From NCBI GenBank assembly GCA_013824715.1, contig PNOH01000043.1, forward strand, positions 1 through 34,738: DNA of 34,738 nt, in the 5' to 3' direction. Shown piece after piece: positions 30,017-34,738 of this stretch. Position numbers and translations under genes: made by a program. The notes under the pieces were generated by a model. It was given only the letters and a program-made list of their open reading frames with translations, did not search any database and was not told the origin of the DNA. This DNA comes from Odoribacter sp. Lineage in GTDB: Bacteria > Bacteroidota > Bacteroidia > Bacteroidales > Prolixibacteraceae. Each line of letters begins with the position of its first letter. The first letter of the stretch is position 1.

Positions 30017-30063
30017 TGGACTGAAGGACTGAATTCTCACATCCTCACATCCTCACTTTCTCA
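30014..30063. repeat. Octamer array bridging two convergent stop codons
   Basis: Units on the + strand: TGATGGAC, TGAAGGAC, TGAATTC, TCACATCC, TCACATCC, TCACTTTC, TCA. The first TGA is the stop of the nucleotidyltransferase gene and the last TCA is the stop of the convergent HAD gene (TGA on the - strand). Units begin at 30014, 30022, 30030, 30037, 30045, 30053 and 30061 (period 8, one unit of 7), and TGA recurs on both strands. Confidence 0.75.
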
Positions 30064-30909
30064 ATACGGGATATGTTTTTCCACAGCTCTTGCAAAAGCG
30101 TTTTCTTCGTTCGAGGTTGTAGGCAAAAACCGTTCTTTCATTTCAGGAGGACCATTGGCGACCAGGTATGAATAGTTGGTAAACTCTAACAAATCCAGGT
30201 CGTTAAAATCATTGCCTATTCCCAAAGTATATTCGTGCTCAATTTGCAAAGAATCGCATATAAATTTTACTCCGTTGCCTTTCGAAACCGACTGATGAAA
30301 AATCTCCATCCAGATGTAGCCGGTTTCGAGCGGCGAACTTGTCCTGACTACTTTTACCTCCGGGAACCGATGCCCTATTTCTTTTTTCAGCGCTAAAAAC
30401 AGATCCGGGTTATTCGGAAAAACAACCAAAAACTGACAAGCCTCCGAATCAAGAGGAATATCAACTGGCATAGGTTCGGAATGTGACTGATGAAAATCAA
30501 AATAGTTTTCGAATTCAGTACAGGGTAAACTTCCACGGTGAAACCAGCATTGATAGTTCTCCGGAACGGGCTTAAACAAATGGAAATTCAGATCGAGTTT
30601 GACCAGAAAATCAACTATTTGTTGCACCATGTCCTGATTTATGTTCTGCTGATAAAGTAATTTGCCATGTTTCAAATCATAAACTCCGGCACCTGAAGAA
30701 AAAACAATGTAATCGAAGGGTACATCGGCCGAAATAACTTCCATGGTCTTTTTCAGGTTGCGGCCGGTAGCAATTACCCTTAAAATGCCCTTTTCTCCAA
30801 GAGAATGTAATGTATCCAGATTTTCTTTCGAAATTGACTTGTCATTCTTCAGAAAGGTGCCATCCAAATCAGTTGCAACAAGTTTTAGTTGATGTATCAA
30901 TTCGCTCAT
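30061..30909 (-). CDS. Cof-type HAD-family phosphatase
   Basis: 282 residues of the Cof/IIB HAD hydrolase group. Motif I is LVATDLDGTFLKND (about 11-24, nucleophile in DLDGT), motif III contains a lysine in the C-terminal third, and motif IV is GIGNDFNDLDLLEF (about 234-247), all typical of sugar-phosphate or nucleotide phosphatases. The cap domain (about 85-195) carries no recognisable specificity. It is convergent with the nucleotidyltransferase gene. Confidence 0.9.
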   Translation of the reverse strand: MSELIHQLKLVATDLDGTFLKNDKSISKENLDTLHSLGEKGILRVIATGRNLKKTMEVISADVPFDYIVFSSGAGVYDLKHGKLLYQQNINQDMVQQIVDFLVKLDLNFHLFKPVPENYQCWFHRGSLPCTEFENYFDFHQSHSEPMPVDIPLDSEACQFLVVFPNNPDLFLALKKEIGHRFPEVKVVRTSSPLETGYIWMEIFHQSVSKGNGVKFICDSLQIEHEYTLGIGNDFNDLDLLEFTNYSYLVANGPPEMKERFLPTTSNEENAFARAVEKHIPY

Positions 30910-31078
30910 CGGTTACTTTTACGAAGCTGTAAGTATAAACATTATCAGCCAAAATAATTCTTTTGCAGGCTTTGAAGTTCATAAAATAACAAAACCTTCA
31001 ACTTTTCAGACAGATCAGGCATGTTTACCAAAAAATGAGATTACTTTTTTTAGCTTCAGGATATTAGCCTTGATTTTA

Positions 31079-31086
31079 TATCTTTG
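31079..31086 (+). promoter_or_regulatory. -7 promoter element of the dapB operon
   Basis: TATCTTTG matches TAnnTTTG. It would give a leader of about 120 nt before dapB. The 300-bp gap 30910-31209 contains no gene. Confidence 0.45.
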
Positions 31087-31129
31087 CTGACCAAAAATTA
31101 AGAACTATTAACCATTGAATGTTAGAGTT

Positions 31130-31184
31130 TCAGTAATAAATTTCATTTTACTGATACCCATCTGAAATTGGATTAGTTTACTGA
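31130..31184 (+). promoter_or_regulatory. Leader with alternative pairing before dapB
   Basis: TCAGTAA (31130-31136) can pair with either of two downstream copies of TTACTGA (31148-31154 and 31178-31184), so two mutually exclusive hairpins are possible. It does not match any riboswitch class I know. Confidence 0.3.
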
Positions 31185-31209
31185 TTTATTTTATTTCAAT
31201 AGTTTTCGA

Positions 31210-31926
31210 ATGAAGATTGCATTAATCGGTTACGGGAAGATGGGGAAAGAGATCGAAAAAATTGCTCTTGACCGCGGACACGAAATTGTTTTAAAAATTG
31301 ACATTACCAATCCGGAAGATCTTACGATTGCCAACATGCAAAAAGCAGATGTAGCCATCGAATTTACTATACCAGCTTCGGCAGTTGCCAATTATAAACT
31401 TTGTTTTGAAGCCGGAATCCCGGTGGTTAGTGGAACAACCGGTTGGCTCAAACACTTACCCGAAGTTCATCAATTGTGCCAGGCACTGAATGGAACGTTT
31501 TTCTATGCTTCCAATTTCAGTTTGGGTGTTAATATTTTCTTTGCCCTGAATAAAAAACTGGCTGAACTGATGGCCACCCGAAGCGAATACACGATTGAAA
31601 TAAAAGAAATCCATCACACTCAAAAACTGGATTCCCCAAGCGGAACAGCAATTACTCTGGCCGAAGGCATTCTGGATATTATTCCGGAGAAGAAATCCTG
31701 GGTCAATCATTCAACCAGTCAGGCCAGCGAATTAGGAATCATTTCGGAACGCGAAGGTCAGGTTCCGGGAACGCATATCATCAATTTCGACTCAGAAGTT
31801 GATTACATCGAGATTGCCCATTGTGCCAAAAGCCGCAAAGGTTTTGCTTTTGGTGCGGTTTTAGCGGCCGAATACAGTGTTGGTAAAAAAGGAATTTTAA
31901 CCATGAACGATTTGCTAAACATTTAA
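31210..31926 (+). CDS. dapB: 4-hydroxy-tetrahydrodipicolinate reductase
   Basis: 238 residues; reduces hydroxy-tetrahydrodipicolinate with NAD(P)H in the diaminopimelate/lysine pathway. The Rossmann motif GYGKMGKEI (residues 7-15), VVSGTTGW, the catalytic HHTQKLDSPSGTAI (about 137-150) and IISEREGQVPGTHIINF are all present. Length is within the usual range. It heads an apparent operon dapB-lepB-lapA-like-wbqC, seen in other Bacteroidota. Confidence 0.96.
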   Translation: MKIALIGYGKMGKEIEKIALDRGHEIVLKIDITNPEDLTIANMQKADVAIEFTIPASAVANYKLCFEAGIPVVSGTTGWLKHLPEVHQLCQALNGTFFYASNFSLGVNIFFALNKKLAELMATRSEYTIEIKEIHHTQKLDSPSGTAITLAEGILDIIPEKKSWVNHSTSQASELGIISEREGQVPGTHIINFDSEVDYIEIAHCAKSRKGFAFGAVLAAEYSVGKKGILTMNDLLNI

Positions 31927-31938
31927 AAACAACATAAA

Positions 31939-33279
31939 ATGAAAGAAATATTAACCAATAAATGGTTCAAGTTTGCAATAGTAGGTTTAATCTATTTGTT
32001 ATGGGTAATCTGGATCGGGAGTTATTTATGGTTGATCGGACTTGCAGTTATTTTCGACATGTACGTTTCGAAAAAAGTTCACTGGGCCTTCTGGAAAAAA
32101 AAGAATGCCCCCGACGGAAAACAAACCAAAGTGGTTGAATGGGTAGATGCCATTATCTTTGCTGTCATTGCTGCTACTTTTATCCGTATGTTTTTCATCG
32201 AAGCTTACACGATCCCGACTTCGTCAATGGAAAAATCGATGCTGATTGGCGATTACCTGTTTGTAAGCAAAACTTCATACGGGCCCAAACTTCCGAACAC
32301 ACCATTATCATTCCCATTTGTTCACCACACCATGCCATTATCAAAAACTAAGAAATCGTATGTGGAGTGGATCAAAAATCCCTACAAGCGTATTGCAGGT
32401 TTAGGAAAGGTAAAAAACAACGATGTGGTCGTGTTTAATTTTCCTGAAGGAGATACTGTTGCGGTTAATGTTCAGAACCAAAGCTACTACCAGTTGGTGC
32501 GTAGTTATGGCCGCGACCGGGTCTGGCAGGAAAAGGAAACATTCGGCGATATAATTTCAAGGCCTGTTGACAAACGGGAAAATTACATCAAGCGTTGCGT
32601 GGGCATTGCCGGCGACCTGATTGAACTGAAAGATGGTCAGTTATTTGTGAACGGAAAGGAACAACAGCACTTCCCCGGAATGCAATATGATAATGTTGTA
32701 ACCACCGATGGAACCGGAATTAACAAACGAATGCTGGAGCAAATGAACATTGCTGAAGAAGACCGCCATGTGTATTCCAACACTCAGTATTTGTTTCCCC
32801 TCACGCAGGAAAACGAACAGAAACTGAAAGCGATGAAGAATGTAAGCTCGATTAAAAGGACACTGGTAGCTGCCGAAAACTGGGATCAGAACATTTTCCC
32901 GTACAGCAGTAAATACCCCTGGAATGTTGATAATTTTGGTCCGCTCGAAATTCCCAAAAAGGGACAGACAGTAAAACTGACCATTGATAACCTTCCAATT
33001 TATCAACGGATCATCGATCTGTACGAAGAAAACGAACTTAAAGTGAAAGACAGTATCATCTATATTAATGGTGCAGTAGCCGACAGCTATACCTTTAAAA
33101 TGGATTATTACTGGATGATGGGCGACAACCGCCACAATTCAGCCGACTCACGCTACTGGGGATTCGTTCCCGAGGACCATATTGTTGGCAAAGCAGTGTT
33201 CATCTGGCTCTCGCTCGATAAAGACCAGCCATTCTATAACAAAATCCGCTGGAGCCGGTTGTTCTCGTTAGTGCATTAG
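31939..33279 (+). CDS. lepB: Signal peptidase I
   Basis: 446-residue membrane serine protease that cleaves signal peptides of exported proteins. Two N-terminal membrane segments (about 12-44) and a further one (about 70-88) precede the catalytic Ser96 in IPTSSMEKS. The general base is Lys218 in YIKRCVGIAGD. The closing motif MGDNRHNSADSRYWGFV (about 393-409) is complete. It is longer than E. coli LepB (324), with an inserted periplasmic region (about 230-370), as usual in this phylum. Confidence 0.96.
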   Translation: MKEILTNKWFKFAIVGLIYLLWVIWIGSYLWLIGLAVIFDMYVSKKVHWAFWKKKNAPDGKQTKVVEWVDAIIFAVIAATFIRMFFIEAYTIPTSSMEKSMLIGDYLFVSKTSYGPKLPNTPLSFPFVHHTMPLSKTKKSYVEWIKNPYKRIAGLGKVKNNDVVVFNFPEGDTVAVNVQNQSYYQLVRSYGRDRVWQEKETFGDIISRPVDKRENYIKRCVGIAGDLIELKDGQLFVNGKEQQHFPGMQYDNVVTTDGTGINKRMLEQMNIAEEDRHVYSNTQYLFPLTQENEQKLKAMKNVSSIKRTLVAAENWDQNIFPYSSKYPWNVDNFGPLEIPKKGQTVKLTIDNLPIYQRIIDLYEENELKVKDSIIYINGAVADSYTFKMDYYWMMGDNRHNSADSRYWGFVPEDHIVGKAVFIWLSLDKDQPFYNKIRWSRLFSLVH

Positions 33280-33289
33280 AACCAGTCAT

Positions 33290-33625
33290 ATGTCCTGGAA
33301 AGTTATTGTGTTTTTGATCCTGGCAGCTCTGCTGGTTATTTTTACCGTTCAGAACCAGATACTGCTTGACATCAGGTTTTTTCACTGGGAAATAACTGAT
33401 GTCCCGGTGGCTTATGTGCTGCTTTTTGGGCTTATTTTTGGATTTTTGCTGGCCATGATGATGCAACTTCCAACCATTATAAAACTGAGAAGGGAACTCA
33501 GAGGGGTTGTTCGGGAACTAGAAAAAAGCGAGGAAATTAAGGCAGATAAAGACGAAGTTGTGGATTCGGAAGGCGTTAGCATGGGTAGCGACTATAAAGG
33601 CGGTTTTTTTAACGAAGAATCATGA
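33290..33625 (+). CDS. LapA/DUF1049-family membrane protein
   Basis: 111 residues with two membrane helices (about 4-22 and 44-64) separated by a short loop with VQNQILLDIRFF, the typical LapA (DUF1049) pattern, and a charged coiled-coil tail (RRELRGVVRELEKSEEIKAD) facing the cytoplasm. E. coli LapA, with LapB, regulates LpxC and so lipopolysaccharide synthesis; that role is not established here. It overlaps the wbqC start by 4 bp (ATGA at 33622) and is 10 bp after lepB. Confidence 0.85.
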   Translation: MSWKVIVFLILAALLVIFTVQNQILLDIRFFHWEITDVPVAYVLLFGLIFGFLLAMMMQLPTIIKLRRELRGVVRELEKSEEIKADKDEVVDSEGVSMGSDYKGGFFNEES

Positions 33626-34263
33626 CACAACATACAGGGATACTGCTGAGTACAGCCTATTTTGCACCGATCAGGTATTTTTCAAAACTGGTTGCCTATC
33701 CTGAAATTTACATCGAACAGCACGAAAACTTCATTAAGCAAACATACCGTAACCGGACTGTTATTTTGGGCGCCAATGGCCCGGTTCCGTTAATTGTTCC
33801 GGTTGAAAAAGGCCGCGGGCCTAAGGTAAAAATTAAAGATCTGCGCATTGCCTATGACGAAGAATGGCAGCGCAACCATTGGCGGACCATTTTTTCGGCT
33901 TATAATTCATCCCCTTTTTTCGAATATTATGCCGATGACCTGAAACATTTTTTCCTGAAGAAGCATGAATTTTTGTTCGATTTTAATCAGCAAATCACCG
34001 AAACCATACTTGAAATTCTGGAAATTCAGAAGGAAATAAAGCTCACTGAAGAATTTGAGAAAGTGCCGGAAACCTGCTTGAATTTCAGGCAGCAAATCAG
34101 TCCGAAAATGCACTTGATTTCAGACGATGAGCATTTTTACCCCAAGACATATACACAAGTTTTTTCCGAAAAATTTGTGTTCGTACCCGATCTGAGTATT
34201 CTTGATTTGCTCTTTAACGAAGGGCCTTCGGCACACGGAGTTCTTAATGAATGCATAAAGTAA
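33622..34263 (+). CDS. WbqC-like family protein
   Basis: 213 residues of the WbqC family. Family blocks are LLSTAYFAPIRYFSKL (about 8-23), QTYRNRTVILGANGPVPLIV, KDLRIAYDEEWQRNHWRTIF and AYNSSPFFEYYADDLKHFF, with the C-terminal FNEGPSAHGVL. WbqC-like genes occur in O-antigen clusters and next to lepB in Bacteroidota, but the enzymatic activity is not well defined. It is the last gene of the dapB-lepB series. The gap after it (34264-34379) shows no gene. Confidence 0.88.
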   Translation: MTQHTGILLSTAYFAPIRYFSKLVAYPEIYIEQHENFIKQTYRNRTVILGANGPVPLIVPVEKGRGPKVKIKDLRIAYDEEWQRNHWRTIFSAYNSSPFFEYYADDLKHFFLKKHEFLFDFNQQITETILEILEIQKEIKLTEEFEKVPETCLNFRQQISPKMHLISDDEHFYPKTYTQVFSEKFVFVPDLSILDLLFNEGPSAHGVLNECIK

Positions 34264-34379
34264 ACAAATGGCAAACAATTGATATGCTTATTAAAACCCA
34301 ATAAACCCCAGAAATTTAATTCCATCTGACATTATATTTTTTCTTAATTTAACCAATTCAAAATAGCACCCTATACTTA

Positions 34380-34738
34380 ATGCCTAACCAGAATCCGGAA
34401 CAAATAGCCAGAGATAACATTGACAAGCAATTAACTGCTTGTGGCTGGCTTATTCAGGGTATCAAAAAGGTTAATCTACATGCTGGAATTGGTGTTGCAA
34501 TAAAAGAATATCTGACGGATGTTGGCCCTGCTGACTATGTGTTATTTGTTGATGGGAAACCTTGTGGAGTTGTTGAAGCCAAAAAGGAAGAAGAAGGGTT
34601 TAGATTAAATGTGCATGAGGATCAAACAGAAGGATATGCAGCAGCTAAGCTCAAACACCTCAAAAATGAACCCTTACCATTTGTTTACATCAGCACTGGT
34701 GAAATAACAAGGTTCACTGACTTTACTGATCCCAAACC
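34380..34738 (+). CDS. hsdR: Type I restriction enzyme R subunit, N-terminus (cut by window edge)
   Basis: An ATG at 34380 opens a frame that stays open to the window end (119 codons). It reads MPNQNPEQIARDNIDKQLTA, then GPADYVLF, GVVEAKKEEEGF and YISTGEITRFTDF. This is the N-terminal nuclease part of HsdR: the PD-(D/E)xK residues are Asp52 and Glu66-x-Lys68. The ATPase/translocase domains would lie beyond the window. The R subunit cuts and translocates unmodified DNA as part of a complex with HsdM and HsdS, expected on the right. The partial protein is intact as far as visible. Confidence 0.85.
   Translation, partial: MPNQNPEQIARDNIDKQLTACGWLIQGIKKVNLHAGIGVAIKEYLTDVGPADYVLFVDGKPCGVVEAKKEEEGFRLNVHEDQTEGYAAAKLKHLKNEPLPFVYISTGEITRFTDFTDPK

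Noticed and set aside
31087-31209. Lysine riboswitch before dapB
   Set aside because: The leader is too short and lacks the five-helix core; only small alternative hairpins are visible.

Overview
This window is chromosomal DNA from a member of the Bacteroidota, most likely a Bacteroidales/Marinilabiliales-type environmental anaerobe or facultative anaerobe; the order is inferred, not proven. Support comes from the -7 promoter element TAnnTTTG (or TAnnTTCG) a short distance upstream of many starts, the scarcity of clear Shine-Dalgarno sequences, the large insert in signal peptidase I, the gene sets recF-dciA / TPR-ribH and dapB-lepB-lapA-wbqC, and lipoprotein FKBPs. I see no rRNA, tRNA, CRISPR array, insertion sequence or prophage.

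Layout. 1-2.1 kb: a non-coding repeat-like edge, rsmE and a SixA-type phosphatase (both -), then a YfcE-like phosphodiesterase (+). 2.2-4.0 kb: a probable acquired segment holding a chromate transporter (chrA) and the remains of a mazEF toxin-antitoxin pair. 4.0-8.0 kb: a monooxygenase-fold protein, a small outer-membrane barrel, exported MsrA, and a GH2 beta-mannosidase. 8.0-10.4 kb: an accessory patch with an MNT/HEPN pair and an AbiEi/AbiEii pair, separated by a 390-bp gap that holds two hairpins and a possible tiny transcription unit. 10.5-14.1 kb: an L,D-transpeptidase, a GH16 glucanase, YaaA and (on -) an HldD-type epimerase. 14.2-17.8 kb: folE, small unknown genes, and a TerB-like / VTT (DedA-like) / TerC series. 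17.8-25.1 kb: a beta-propeller lactonase, a dual-CDGSH protein, a CPA2 antiporter, a membrane-NUDIX fusion, two FKBP lipoproteins and NrnA. 25.2-28.6 kb: ndk, dciA-recF (-), and TPR-ribH (+). 28.6-31 kb: a Spy-like exported protein, a MurU-like nucleotidyltransferase and a Cof-type HAD phosphatase. 31.2-34.3 kb: dapB-lepB-lapA-like-wbqC. The right edge enters an hsdR-like type I restriction gene cut by the window end.

Most of the window is ordinary housekeeping: envelope biogenesis, cofactor synthesis (FolE, RibH), RNA and nucleotide turnover, and protein folding. The most unusual material is non-coding. (1) Two dispersed copies of a compound repeat (24-bp units x3 plus 11- or 16-bp units) sit in two convergent 3'/3' gaps, in opposite orientation. 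(2) Octamer arrays at 7.95 kb and 30.01 kb start exactly at a stop codon and repeat TGA every 8 bp, placing stops in all three frames. (3) A mazEF fossil may have been inactivated by a single base that could have removed both the MazE tryptophan codon and the MazF start. (4) A hairpin-bounded micro-unit lies between two nucleotidyltransferase-type toxin-antitoxin modules. (5) A palindromic repeat forms the 3' end of rsmE.
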